Below are positions 56,079 to 64,000 of a DNA stretch of 64,000 nt, piece by piece. The position numbers and the translations under genes were made by a program. The DNA lies in contig UCMW01000021.1 of assembly GCA_900473745.1 (NCBI GenBank), positions 62,001-126,000 on the forward strand. The letters are read 5' to 3'. Under the pieces are notes generated by a model. That model was not told the DNA's origin. It searched no databases and was given only the letters and a program-made list of their open reading frames with translations. The stretch comes from Hyphomicrobiales bacterium (GTDB lineage: Bacteria > Pseudomonadota > Alphaproteobacteria > Rhizobiales > Rhizobiaceae). The stretch's first letter is position 1. The number at the start of each line of letters is the position of its first letter.

Positions 56079-56206
56079 CTTCAGGGGTCAAGTCGGGGCG
56101 TCGTTCTGACCGGATGACGTGTAGCAGCTTGGTGTGGACTAGGGAATACGGCCCGCGGATCGTTGCCGCGCGCCAGGGGCAAACGGGACAAGATAGGCGG
56201 AGCGTC

Positions 56207-58129
56207 ATGGGCGCTCCGGGAATATCCTGTTTTCTGCAGCTGAAGGCTGAAGCACGACGGCTGCATGTGCTCGGCATTTCCAAACCCCTGATCGCCAAGA
56301 TGGCCCAGCGGGCGGCAAACAACGGAACGACGGTTGAAGCGGAGCTTCTGGCGAGCGGTGCCATCGACGAAGATGCCTATTTCGCCGGATTAGCGCGCAT
56401 GTATGGCCTGCCATTCCTTGCCGAGATAGACCCTGCGCTTCTCGTGGACCACATCCAGAGCGACACGCAACTTGTCGAGCCGCGCATGCTGCGGCTGCAT
56501 CATGCCGACAGACCTCCTGTTATGGCCGTCGCTGCCCACATCCTGCATATGGAGGGTCTGGCGAAACGCTTCGGGCGCAATGGCAACAGCGCCGGAGGCC
56601 TGGTCGTCACGACGCCGACGGCGATCCGGCGTGCCATATGGAAGGTTGGCGAGAACCGTCGTGTCGACCGGGCCGTGCGCGGCCTGTTCGACCATCTGCA
56701 GCCACTGTCCGCGCGTCTGGTGGTGACGGGCGATCAGGGCTTCTTCGCCGGCGCCAGCCTCTGCCTGATCAGCCTGCTTTTGATCTATGCCCCGATGCTT
56801 GCCGTCGTGCTCGCTCACATGATGCTGTCCTTCTTCCACACGGCAGCACTCTTCCTTCGGATCGCCGCCGTCTCTCACGGACGACACCATGCGCGTCTCC
56901 GGCCGGAAATCTCCTTCGAACCGGCCGTCGAGGCGCTGCCGATCTATACGGTGATGGTCGCGCTCTACCGCGAGGCTGCCGTCGTGCCGCAACTGATCGC
57001 CGCTCTCGATGCGCTCGACTGGCCCCGCAGTCTTCTCGACGTGAAGCTCGTCTGCGAGGCGGATGACCACGCGACCCTGGCGGCCATCCGGCAGACGCGC
57101 CCCGGCCCGCATATCGAGGTGGTCGAGGTACCGGCCATGGCCCCGCGCACCAAGCCGAAGGCACTGACCTATGCACTGGCCGGGGCGCGCGGGGAATTCC
57201 TGACGATCTACGACGCCGAAGACCGGCCACATCCGCAGCAGCTCCGTGAGGCCTATCATGCCTTTCGGCTCGGCCCGCCCGACCTTGCCTGCCTGCAGTC
57301 GCCCCTGGTGGTCGACAATGCCGGCGAGAGCTGGATCAGCGCGATTTTTGCGCTCGAATATTCCGCGCTTTTCCGCAGACTTTTGCCGGCGCTGGGTTTC
57401 TATCGCCTGCCCTTGCCGCTCGGCGGCACGTCGAACCATTTCAAGACTGCCCTGCTGAAGGCTAGCGGCGGCTGGGATCCCTATAACGTGACCGAGGATG
57501 CCGATCTCGGCATGCGGCTCTGTCGCATGGGCTATCGTGCTTCGACGCTGACGCTTCCGACCTATGAGGACGCGCCGACCGATTTTGCCGTCTGGCTCGC
57601 GCAGCGCACCCGCTGGTACAAGGGCTGGCTGCAGACATGGCTGGTGCTGATGCGCCATCCCTTGCGCACGGCGCGCGAAATGGGGCCATTCTCCTTCTTC
57701 GTCTTCCAGCTTCTGGTCGGTGGCATGCTGGTCGCAGCACTCAGCCATCCCGGTTTGCTGGTCTTCATCACGCTCTCGGTGCTGTCGCTGATGCAGATCC
57801 CGGCGCCGCAGCCGAACGTCTTCACGACGATGATGCTCGCCATGGATATTTTCAACATCCTCGGCAGCTATGCCGTCTTCTTCGTTCTGGGTGCCACCCC
57901 GATGACCGACCGGGAGAAGAAGGGCATGGGATGGAAATGGGCGATGATCCCCGTCTACTGGATGGCCGTGTCGCTCGCGGCCTGGAAGGCGGTGATCGAG
58001 CTCAGGCTCAAGCCCTTCCACTGGAACAAGACGCCACACCAGCCGCGCCGCAGCACATCCCTGTCGCTCGGGGCGGTTCAGGCGAACCAGGCGGTTCCTG
58101 CCGTCACGTCCTCGTCCGAGAGATTGTGA
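56207..58129 (+). CDS. Membrane glycosyltransferase family 2 protein with N-terminal MshEN-like domain
   Basis: A 640-residue inner-membrane enzyme. The N-terminal part (LLASGAIDEDAYFAGLARMY) resembles the GSPII_E/MshEN nucleotide-binding domain; then two helices; then a GT2 catalytic domain with YTVMVALYREAAVVPQLI, the acidic site TIYDAEDRPHPQQL, TEDADLGMRLCRMGY and QRTRWYKGW (the QxxRW processivity motif); then four more helices. Such proteins build beta-linked polysaccharide. The start at 56207 has GGCGGAGCGTC upstream. Its last 52 bases overlap the convergent VOC/hydrolase gene. The polymer made is unknown. Confidence 0.88.
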   Translation: MGAPGISCFLQLKAEARRLHVLGISKPLIAKMAQRAANNGTTVEAELLASGAIDEDAYFAGLARMYGLPFLAEIDPALLVDHIQSDTQLVEPRMLRLHHADRPPVMAVAAHILHMEGLAKRFGRNGNSAGGLVVTTPTAIRRAIWKVGENRRVDRAVRGLFDHLQPLSARLVVTGDQGFFAGASLCLISLLLIYAPMLAVVLAHMMLSFFHTAALFLRIAAVSHGRHHARLRPEISFEPAVEALPIYTVMVALYREAAVVPQLIAALDALDWPRSLLDVKLVCEADDHATLAAIRQTRPGPHIEVVEVPAMAPRTKPKALTYALAGARGEFLTIYDAEDRPHPQQLREAYHAFRLGPPDLACLQSPLVVDNAGESWISAIFALEYSALFRRLLPALGFYRLPLPLGGTSNHFKTALLKASGGWDPYNVTEDADLGMRLCRMGYRASTLTLPTYEDAPTDFAVWLAQRTRWYKGWLQTWLVLMRHPLRTAREMGPFSFFVFQLLVGGMLVAALSHPGLLVFITLSVLSLMQIPAPQPNVFTTMMLAMDIFNILGSYAVFFVLGATPMTDREKKGMGWKWAMIPVYWMAVSLAAWKAVIELRLKPFHWNKTPHQPRRSTSLSLGAVQANQAVPAVTSSSERL

Positions 58130-59622
58130 TCGCCTGCCACGCGCGTCAGGGTGATCTCGGCGCCGCGGTCTCGCAATTGCTCGACGAGGATCTCGCCCTC
58201 GCCGGCCGCGGGATCGTCCGATCCGACAATGACCCTGACATGCGTGCCCGAAAGATCGGTTTCGGGCGGATCGCTCAACACCGGCACCGGCCTCAGCAAC
58301 AAGACTTCGCGGACGAGACCCGGATGCAGCATGATCGCGGCTGCGAGAAAGTTCGCGCCGTTGGAATAGCCGGCGAAGCGCAGGCGCGCATCGGCGAGGC
58401 CATAGGCCTGCCGCGCATCTTCGACGAAGGCGGCGAAGGCCACGGCCTCCGCGACAATGTCCTTCTGGTCGAAGTCGCGCGGGCCGAAGCGACGAAAGAA
58501 GCGGGCCACGCCTTCCTCCGTGGCGCGGCCGCGGAGGCTGAGTAGCGTCGACGACGGCGCGATCTTTCGCCCGAAGGGCAAGAGGCTCGCTTCGTTACCA
58601 CCCGTTCCATGCAGCAGGACGAGGGCCGTTCCATCGGGTGCCTCGGGCTCGTGGATACGATGCACGAAGGGCAGGTCGCGATAGACGGTGCGCGGCTCGC
58701 CCGGAAGCCCGAATTGCGGCAGCATCGGCACGATGTCTTCCGGCCGCAGATGAAAATGCTCGGGGATGAAGAGCCGGCTGCCGAGGCTTTCAGGCGGCTC
58801 ATCGAGCGCAAAGCCCGGGCCATCGGAGGCGAGTTCGATCAGGCCACCGGCAGGCTCGCGGACATAGAGCGAATAGAAGTATTTGCGGTCATGCATGTTG
58901 ATCGTGTCATCGCCGCCAGACCTGAGCTCGGCCGCCTGCGCTTCGACAGCGGCCCGATCGGGCAAGCGCAGCGCGACGTGATCGATGGCCCCGGTGCCGG
59001 GTGCGGCCGGCCAGAAGCCGCTCGCATCGCGCACATCGACGACCTGACCGCTGGCGGAATCCAGGCGTGTGATCGTACCTTCCGTCGCCGCCGCCTCGAA
59101 GCCGGCATGGCGGACGAGAAAGTCGGCGGTCTGCGCCGGCTTCTCCGACAACAGCGTCGCGCCCCTGAGGCAGGTGATCGCGTCCTTCGCCTCGATACCA
59201 CGCACGGACCATACGGCACCGGGCTCCACCTCCCTCGTGCCGACCAGCTTGACGATAATGCCGTCAGGGTCGGCCAGCCTCAGCACCGGCTCATCGAATT
59301 CGGTCGCTGGACCTGTCGCCGTCACGCCGAACTGCAGGGCGCGGGTCAGCCAGAAGCCGATCGCCTCCGGATGAATGACAAAGGCGATCTCGCTCGCCGC
59401 GCCATGGCCGACGCGGCCGCGGGAGCCATCTTCCCAGGCGAGGAAGGTGACCAGCGAGCCGGGACTTGCGACGGCATCGCCGTAAAACAAGTGGAGCTGG
59501 GCTGCGTCTTCGAAACCACCGGTGCGTTTGACCAGACGTAGGCCGAGAAAGCCGCAATAGAAATCGACGTTTGCCTGGATCTTGCGGGTGATCGCCGTGA
59601 TGTGGTGCAGGCCGCTGGTCAT
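58078..59622 (-). CDS. Fused ring-cleaving-dioxygenase-like (VOC) and carboxylesterase protein
   Basis: A 514-residue two-part protein. Residues 1 to about 275 are two VOC repeats with metal ligands H7, H215 and E263, like MhqO-type glyoxalase/dioxygenase proteins. Residues about 325-514 form an alpha/beta hydrolase: LLHGTGGNE, nucleophile S420 (FAGYSNGAN), D470 (VGSDDPAAG) and H499 (AGDHNLSD), like MhqD/phospholipase-carboxylesterase. In Bacillus these are separate quinone-resistance proteins; here they are one chain. It is divergent from an FMN reductase with 54 bases between the starts. Detoxification of quinones or electrophiles is inferred. Confidence 0.88.
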   Translation of the reverse strand: MTSGLHHITAITRKIQANVDFYCGFLGLRLVKRTGGFEDAAQLHLFYGDAVASPGSLVTFLAWEDGSRGRVGHGAASEIAFVIHPEAIGFWLTRALQFGVTATGPATEFDEPVLRLADPDGIIVKLVGTREVEPGAVWSVRGIEAKDAITCLRGATLLSEKPAQTADFLVRHAGFEAAATEGTITRLDSASGQVVDVRDASGFWPAAPGTGAIDHVALRLPDRAAVEAQAAELRSGGDDTINMHDRKYFYSLYVREPAGGLIELASDGPGFALDEPPESLGSRLFIPEHFHLRPEDIVPMLPQFGLPGEPRTVYRDLPFVHRIHEPEAPDGTALVLLHGTGGNEASLLPFGRKIAPSSTLLSLRGRATEEGVARFFRRFGPRDFDQKDIVAEAVAFAAFVEDARQAYGLADARLRFAGYSNGANFLAAAIMLHPGLVREVLLLRPVPVLSDPPETDLSGTHVRVIVGSDDPAAGEGEILVEQLRDRGAEITLTRVAGDHNLSDEDVTAGTAWFA

Positions 59623-59676
59623 GCTCGTCTCCCTGTTCTACCCTCCCTTACAACAAATCGAGACAAGGAAAAGATC

Positions 59677-60228
59677 ATGGTGGCATTGCTCGGCATTTCG
59701 GGAAGCCTTCGCAAGGGCTCGCTCAACACGGCGCTGCTGAAGGCCGCGACAGACATGAAGACCGAGGAGTACACGCTGGAGGCTGCAGGCATCCACGGCA
59801 TCCCACTCTATGACGGAGACCTCGAAGAAGCCGAGGGCATTCCGGCCGCCGTCACGGCCCTGAAGGAGAAGATCATTGCCGCCGACGGCGTGATCCTGTT
59901 CACGCCCGAATACAACAACGGCATTCCAGGCCCCTTCAAGAACGCGATCGACTGGCTGTCACGCCCCTCCTCCGACATGGCCAAGGTCTTCGGCAACAAG
60001 CCCTTCGCCCTTGTCGGCGCCTCGCCGGGCAATTTCGGCACACTGCTCAGCCAGAATGCCTGGCTCTCGGTGCTGCACACGCTCGGCTGCCGGACATTTT
60101 CAGAGAAGCGGCTGATGGTGTCGCGGGCGCATACGCTGTTCGACGGCGAGGGCAAACTGACGGACGAGGCGACGGCCAAGCGGCTTGGCGATATGCTGGA
60201 AGCGTTTGCAAAGTTTGCGGGACAATAA
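59677..60228 (+). CDS. NADPH-dependent FMN reductase / quinone reductase
   Basis: A 183-residue flavodoxin-like oxidoreductase: LLGISGSLRKGSLNTALLKA binds FMN phosphate, TPEYNNGIPGPFKNAIDWLS binds the flavin ring. The family reduces FMN, azo dyes, chromate or quinones with NAD(P)H. The ATG at 59677 has AAGGAAAAGATC upstream; the first in-frame ATG is inside the divergent gene. Its position beside the VOC/hydrolase fusion suggests a role in quinone reduction. Confidence 0.9.
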   Translation: MVALLGISGSLRKGSLNTALLKAATDMKTEEYTLEAAGIHGIPLYDGDLEEAEGIPAAVTALKEKIIAADGVILFTPEYNNGIPGPFKNAIDWLSRPSSDMAKVFGNKPFALVGASPGNFGTLLSQNAWLSVLHTLGCRTFSEKRLMVSRAHTLFDGEGKLTDEATAKRLGDMLEAFAKFAGQ

Positions 60229-60238
60229 GGAGGAAAGC

Positions 60239-60312
60239 TGGAGCGGGTGAAGGGAATCGAACCCTCGTATTCAGCTTGGGAAGCTGCTGCTCTACCATTG
60301 AGCTACACCCGC
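60239..60312 (-). tRNA. tRNA-Gly (CCC)
   Basis: The minus strand gives GCGGGTG/CACCCGC acceptor, D-arm GCTC..GAGC, loop TTCCCAA (anticodon CCC), T-arm GAGGG..CCCTT and an encoded CCA; 74 bases. The outer anticodon-stem pair is a G:A mismatch, the other four pair normally. Confidence 0.95.
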
Positions 60313-60382
60313 GACGGGGAGAGGAATCCAACAGTTCGCTGCCGGTGTCAAGCGCCGGCGGCTGACCTTGGCGAGGCCCAGA

Positions 60383-61483
60383 TCACTCCGGCAGGCGGAA
60401 GTGCTTCGACAGCTTCAGGCCCTGCGCCTGATAGTTGGAGCCCAGCCCCGTGCCGTAGAGGCCCTCCGGGCGCTCCTGCATGTGCTCATAGACCAGGCGG
60501 CCGATGACCTGGCCGTGTTCGAGGATGAAGGGCACCTCGTGGCTGCGGACTTCGAGCACGGCGCGACTGCCCGAGCCGCCGGCCGGCGCGTGGCCGAAAC
60601 CCGGATCGAAGAAGCCGGCATAGTGCACGCGGAATTCGCCGACCAGTGGGTCGTAGGGCGTCATTTCGGCGGCATAGAGCGGCGGTACATGCACGGCCTC
60701 GTTCGAGACGAGGATGTAGAATTCGTCCGGATCGAGGATCAGTTCGTCGCGGCCGCGGCTATAGAGCGGCTCCCAGAAATCCAGAACCTCATGGGCGCCC
60801 TTGAGGTCGACGTCGATGACCGAGGTGTGGTGCTTGCCGCGATAGCCGATCAGGCCTTGCGGACCCGACCCCTTCAGATCGATCGACAGTGCAATGCCGC
60901 CGCCCGAGACGTTCGGCATGTCGCTGGCGACCAGGGTCTCGGCCTTGTGCAGATCGAAGAGTTCGGCCTCGCCGAGCAGGGCATGGCCGGTGCGGAAGCG
61001 AATCTGCGACAGGCGCGAGCCACGGCGCACGATGATCGGGAAGGTGCGCGGGGAAATTTCGAGATAAAGCTGGCCCTTGTAGCCGGCCGGCACCTTGTCG
61101 AATTCCTGGGCGTAGTCGACCATCACGCGGGTGAAGATGTCGAGGCGGCCGGTCGAGCTCTTCGGATTGGCGGAAGCCGAGATTTCGGCCGGCAGGTCGA
61201 GGCTTTCCATCAAGGGCACGATGTAGACGCAGCCGGTTTCGAGCACGGCCCCGTTTTCGAGATCGATCTCGTGCAGGGTCAGCCGCTCCAGCTTTTCGGC
61301 TACGGTGTGACCCCTGCCCGGCATGAAGCTCGCGCGCACCCGGATCGCCTTGCCGCCCAGTCGCAAGTCGAGGCTCGCCGGCTGGATTTGGTCCTTGTCG
61401 AGCATGACCTCGCTCTTCAGCTGGCCGCCACCGAACAAGGCGCCGATCGCGCGATCGGACAAAATCCCGGGTTTCAAGGTCAT
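60383..61483 (-). CDS. dcd: 2'-deoxycytidine 5'-triphosphate deaminase (long, two-domain type)
   Basis: Makes dUTP from dCTP for thymidylate synthesis. At 366 residues it is almost twice the usual Dcd length (about 190), with two dUTPase/Dcd-like halves: DKDQIQPASLDLRLG and SANPKSSTGRLDIFTRVM in the first, and DPLVGEFRVHYAGFFDPGFG with a VLEVRSHEVPFILEHGQVI stretch in the second. This long form is common in alphaproteobacteria. The start at 61483 gives MTLKPGILSDRAI. It is divergent from the riboswitch-controlled metZ gene. Confidence 0.92.
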   Translation of the reverse strand: MTLKPGILSDRAIGALFGGGQLKSEVMLDKDQIQPASLDLRLGGKAIRVRASFMPGRGHTVAEKLERLTLHEIDLENGAVLETGCVYIVPLMESLDLPAEISASANPKSSTGRLDIFTRVMVDYAQEFDKVPAGYKGQLYLEISPRTFPIIVRRGSRLSQIRFRTGHALLGEAELFDLHKAETLVASDMPNVSGGGIALSIDLKGSGPQGLIGYRGKHHTSVIDVDLKGAHEVLDFWEPLYSRGRDELILDPDEFYILVSNEAVHVPPLYAAEMTPYDPLVGEFRVHYAGFFDPGFGHAPAGGSGSRAVLEVRSHEVPFILEHGQVIGRLVYEHMQERPEGLYGTGLGSNYQAQGLKLSKHFRLPE

Positions 61484-61562
61484 GATCTCAATCCTGTTTG
61501 GGCTCGACAAAACCAAAGCCCACCAATTGACGCAAGGCCTGCGAAGGCGTATGGCAGCCTTA

Positions 61563-61616
61563 TCCCGTGGTGATTTGGCCGGTCGGCTTGCAGCCACGTT
61601 AAACAACTAGCTAAAT
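61563..61616 (+). ncRNA. SAM-II riboswitch upstream of metZ
   Basis: The sequence CGTGG-TGATTTGG...GGCTTGCAG-CCACG-TTAAACAA.TAGCTAAA matches the SAM-II (metA/metZ-type) consensus. The P1 stem CGTGG/CCACG (61566-61570 with 61594-61598), the conserved TGATTT and CTTGCA blocks and the GCTAAA pseudoknot strand are all present. It senses S-adenosylmethionine and should switch off metZ. It lies 65 bases upstream of the metZ ATG. Confidence 0.93.
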
Positions 61617-61661
61617 AGGCCGGGTTTACGAAACCGGTCCGTTCACGCGACCGGTTTTTTT
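61617..61661 (+). terminator. Terminator/antiterminator expression platform of the metZ riboswitch
   Basis: AAACCGGTC and GACCGGTTT form a perfect 9-bp stem with a nine-base loop and a further T-run, a strong intrinsic terminator. The upstream GGCCGGGTTT can pair with the same AAACCGGTCC strand through a short ACG loop, a competing antiterminator. It lies directly after the SAM-II aptamer and ends about 20 bases before the metZ start. Confidence 0.85.
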
Positions 61662-61680
61662 GTGTTCGAAAGGCACGTGC

Positions 61681-62859
61681 ATGAGCAAGAACTGGCGCCC
61701 GGCCACCACCCTCGTCCATGGCGGCACGCTGCGCTCTCCCTACGGCGAGACGTCAGAAGCGATCTTCCTCACCCAGGGCTTCGTCTATGAAAGCTCGGAA
61801 GCGGCAGAAGCCCGCTTCAAGGGTGAGAACGAAGGCTATATCTACGCCCGTTATGGCAGCCCGACCAATGACATGTTCGAAAAACGCATGTGCATGATGG
61901 AAGGCGCTGAGGATGCGCGTGCCATGGCGTCGGGCATGGCTGCCGTTGCCGCTGCAGTGCTCTGCCAGGTCAAGGCCGGCGACCATATCGTCGCTGCCCG
62001 CGCGCTGTTCGGCTCCTGCCGCTATGTCGTCGAGACGCTCGCTCCTCGCTACGGCGTGGAATGCACGCTGGTCGACGGTCGCGATCTCGCCAATTGGGAA
62101 GCCGCGATCCGCCCGAACACCAAGGTGATGTTCCTCGAAAGCCCGACCAACCCGACGCTCGAGGTGATCGACGTCGCAGGCGTCGCCAAGCTCGCCGACC
62201 AGATCGGCGCCAAGCTGATCGTCGACAATGTGTTTGCGACCCCGCTCTTCCAGAAGCCGCTGGAACTCGGCGCGCATGTCGTCGTCTATTCCGCGACCAA
62301 GCATATCGACGGCCAGGGCCGCTGCCTCGGCGGCGTCGTCTTGTCGTCGAAGGAATGGATCGACGAGAACCTGCACGACTATTTCCGCCATACCGGCCCT
62401 GCCATGTCGCCGTTCAATGCCTGGACATTGCTCAAGGGCGTCGAGACATTGCCGCTGCGCGTCAAGCAGCAGACGGCAAGTGCGGCGGCGATTGCCGATT
62501 TCCTCGCGGAACAGGGTGCTGTGGCGAAGGTGATCTATCCCGGACGCAAGGACCATCCGCAGGCCGACATCATCGCCAAGCAGATGACCGGCGGCTCGAC
62601 GCTCGTGTGCTTCGAGCTCAAGGGTGGCAAGGAAGCGGCCTTCAAGCTGCAGAATGCGCTCGAGATCATCAAGATCTCTAACAATCTCGGCGACGCCAAG
62701 AGCCTGATCACCCACCCGGCAACCACGACCCACAAGAACCTCACCGACGAGGCGCGGGCCGAACTCGGGATTTCGGGCGGCACCGTGCGCCTGTCCTGCG
62801 GGATCGAGGACACGCAGGACCTGATCGAGGACTTCGAAAAGGCGTTCAAGGGCATCTAA
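61681..62859 (+). CDS. metZ: O-succinylhomoserine sulfhydrylase
   Basis: A 392-residue PLP enzyme making homocysteine from O-succinyl-homoserine (or O-acetyl-) and sulfide, in methionine synthesis. PLP lysine K207 lies in [30 protein letters not shown] and [15 protein letters not shown] are the Cys/Met-metabolism family motifs. The start at 61681 is preceded by CGAAAGGCACGTGC. The SAM-II riboswitch upstream supports the methionine role and indicates feedback control by SAM. Confidence 0.95.
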   Translation: MSKNWRPATTLVHGGTLRSPYGETSEAIFLTQGFVYESSEAAEARFKGENEGYIYARYGSPTNDMFEKRMCMMEGAEDARAMASGMAAVAAAVLCQVKAGDHIVAARALFGSCRYVVETLAPRYGVECTLVDGRDLANWEAAIRPNTKVMFLESPTNPTLEVIDVAGVAKLADQIGAKLIVDNVFATPLFQKPLELGAHVVVYSATKHIDGQGRCLGGVVLSSKEWIDENLHDYFRHTGPAMSPFNAWTLLKGVETLPLRVKQQTASAAAIADFLAEQGAVAKVIYPGRKDHPQADIIAKQMTGGSTLVCFELKGGKEAAFKLQNALEIIKISNNLGDAKSLITHPATTTHKNLTDEARAELGISGGTVRLSCGIEDTQDLIEDFEKAFKGI

Positions 62860-63052
62860 GCCGGCGCTCTGGCGCTTCGGCATACAAAAAATATCAGTCG
62901 CGGGTGGCGTCGCGACTGGAACCCTGCCCTTGACGCGACGGACTGCGTTGTTATCCCTTCAAAGCACCGTGACGTTCCACGGCGGATCTTGTTGCCGCCA
63001 CAAAGAACGCCATGTCTATGGGAATGACGGCAAGCTTTCGCAGGGTCCACGC

Positions 63053-63445
63053 ATGTATCGCGCACTGACACGGGACATAGAGGTTCTCGTTGAACCTTAC
63101 TATCTCGAGGAACAGTCTGACCCGGACGACAGCCGCTACGTCTGGGGCTACCGGATCGTGATATCCAATCACTCGGCGAAAGCTGTCCGCCTCACCTCTC
63201 GATACTGGCATATCACCGATCAGAACGGTCAGGTGGACGAAGTGAGCGGCCCGGGCGTCGTCGGCGAACAGCCACGCCTCGATCCCGGTGACACCTACGA
63301 ATACTCCTCCGGTTGCCCGCTCGATACGCCCTCCGGCATGATGTACGGCACCTATCGCATGGAGACCGACGACGGCGAGGCCTTCGATGTCGAGATCCCC
63401 GCCTTCTCGCTGGACAGCCCGGGCATGGTGCGAACCCTCAATTGA
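63053..63445 (+). CDS. apaG: ApaG domain protein
   Basis: A 130-residue beta-sandwich protein. [40 protein letters not shown] and the glycine-rich [20 protein letters not shown] are conserved. ApaG is linked to divalent-cation tolerance in some bacteria; the exact role is open. The start at 63053 is family-like; an earlier in-frame ATG would add 41 residues unlike ApaG. Confidence 0.94.
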   Translation: MYRALTRDIEVLVEPYYLEEQSDPDDSRYVWGYRIVISNHSAKAVRLTSRYWHITDQNGQVDEVSGPGVVGEQPRLDPGDTYEYSSGCPLDTPSGMMYGTYRMETDDGEAFDVEIPAFSLDSPGMVRTLN

Positions 63446-63525
63446 CGATTGGCAGTTGAGTTGGCCGGCGGCTGCCGCTATCTGGGAAGCTTGATCAGCA
63501 CCGTCAGCCAAAGGTCCCGCCCGGC

Positions 63526-64000
63526 ATGAGCATTACATATCTCGTCACCCACAGTGGCGGCTTTCATGCCGACGAACTGCTATCCTCCGTAATCCTCACG
63601 CGACTTTTTCCCGATGCCACGATCGTGCGCAGCCGGGCATCCGAGTGGATAACACCCGGTGCAGACCGCATTATATACGATGTGGGGGGCGCCTATGATG
63701 CGGACGCGCGGATCTTCGACCACCATCAGCGCGGCGCGCCGCTCCGTGATGATGGTCAGCCCTACAGCTCGTTCGGCCTCGTCTGGAAACATTACGGGCG
63801 CGACTATCTTGCCTCCATCGGCGTACCGTCCGGCCATGTTGAGGCAATCCACCAGGGCTTCGACACAAAGTTTGTGCTGCCAGTCGACCTTCTCGACAAT
63901 GGGGCTCTCAGCCCAGCCACCGCCGGCCCGCTCGCGGATCTGACCCTGCCGAGCCTGCTCGAAACGCTGAAGCCCGTCTTCGACGACAGGGCGCCGGGCT
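63526..64000 (+). CDS. MYG1-family metal-dependent hydrolase (partial)
   Basis: The visible 158 residues are the N-terminal part of a MYG1 (UPF0160) protein: YLVTHSGGFHADELLSSVIL has the metal-site H9, H14 and D16, and IFDHHQRGAP carries the DHH-type motif. The family is related to DHH phosphoesterases and may act as an exoribonuclease. The gene runs off the right edge, so the C-terminal part is not seen. Confidence 0.9.
   Translation, partial: MSITYLVTHSGGFHADELLSSVILTRLFPDATIVRSRASEWITPGADRIIYDVGGAYDADARIFDHHQRGAPLRDDGQPYSSFGLVWKHYGRDYLASIGVPSGHVEAIHQGFDTKFVLPVDLLDNGALSPATAGPLADLTLPSLLETLKPVFDDRAPG

Noticed and set aside
56390-58039. A 549-codon minus-strand frame under the glycosyltransferase
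   Set aside because: It lies wholly antisense to a gene with clear catalytic motifs and shows no domain of its own.

Overview
The window is high-GC chromosomal DNA from an alphaproteobacterium, most likely Rhizobiaceae (Rhizobium/Agrobacterium/Ciceribacter-like). The evidence is the gene order murA - DUF2948 - hisD - UPF0262 - low-Mr phosphatase - infA - maf - yacG - tRNA-Phe, the divergent oxyR/katG pair, a SAM-II riboswitch before metZ, a PodJ-like polar scaffold, and rhizobial-type intergenic palindromic repeats. I see no insertion sequence, integrase, phage structural gene or CRISPR array. Almost all of the DNA is coding.

Layout. Positions 1-1813 hold the end of a TetR-controlled RND efflux operon; the adaptor gene runs off the left edge, and a 36-bp palindrome sits in front of the tetR gene. 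Positions 2008-9111 are a catabolic island for quinate/shikimate: a QsuD-like NAD-type dehydrogenase, a three-gene TRAP transporter, a type II dehydroquinase and a fused dehydroshikimate dehydratase, read leftwards, with a divergent TetR regulator. The expected product is protocatechuate. Positions 9374-15735 are the housekeeping block (two tRNAs, yacG, maf, infA, hisD, murA). Positions 15843-22317 hold oxyR/katG, galE, an aminotransferase and mscL.

Positions 22511-31293 carry a large hybrid kinase fused to a sodium/solute-symporter domain, a metallophosphoesterase followed by a Ser/Thr kinase-universal stress protein fusion, a cytosolic GH32 fructosidase and a phosphodiesterase. Positions 31364-36919 are a beta-oxidation run (FadJ-type, thiolase, acyl-CoA dehydrogenase), with two related palindromic repeats between the genes and a 22-bp operator-like palindrome upstream. 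The PodJ-like protein follows (37317-41150).

Positions 41355-51841 are mixed: a TauE/TIGR02186 pair, an Lhr-type helicase with PdeM, YitT, a TPR methyltransferase, a CAP lipoprotein, MATE and pyrD. Positions 51940-58129 carry a response regulator with a one-base frameshift, a LexA-like S24 repressor with an SNase-like partner, TerB, a periplasmic binding protein and a membrane glycosyltransferase. Positions 58078-60228 form a probable quinone/electrophile defence pair: a glyoxalase-hydrolase fusion and a divergent FMN reductase. The right end holds tRNA-Gly, a long dCTP deaminase, riboswitch-controlled metZ, apaG and a partial MYG1-family gene.

The most system-like groups are the TRAP-linked quinate/shikimate island, the phosphoesterase/kinase-USP pair, the MhqO/MhqD-like fusion with its divergent reductase, and the SAM-II riboswitch with an adjacent terminator/antiterminator. 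All functions are read from sequence motifs and remembered family knowledge; no database search was run.
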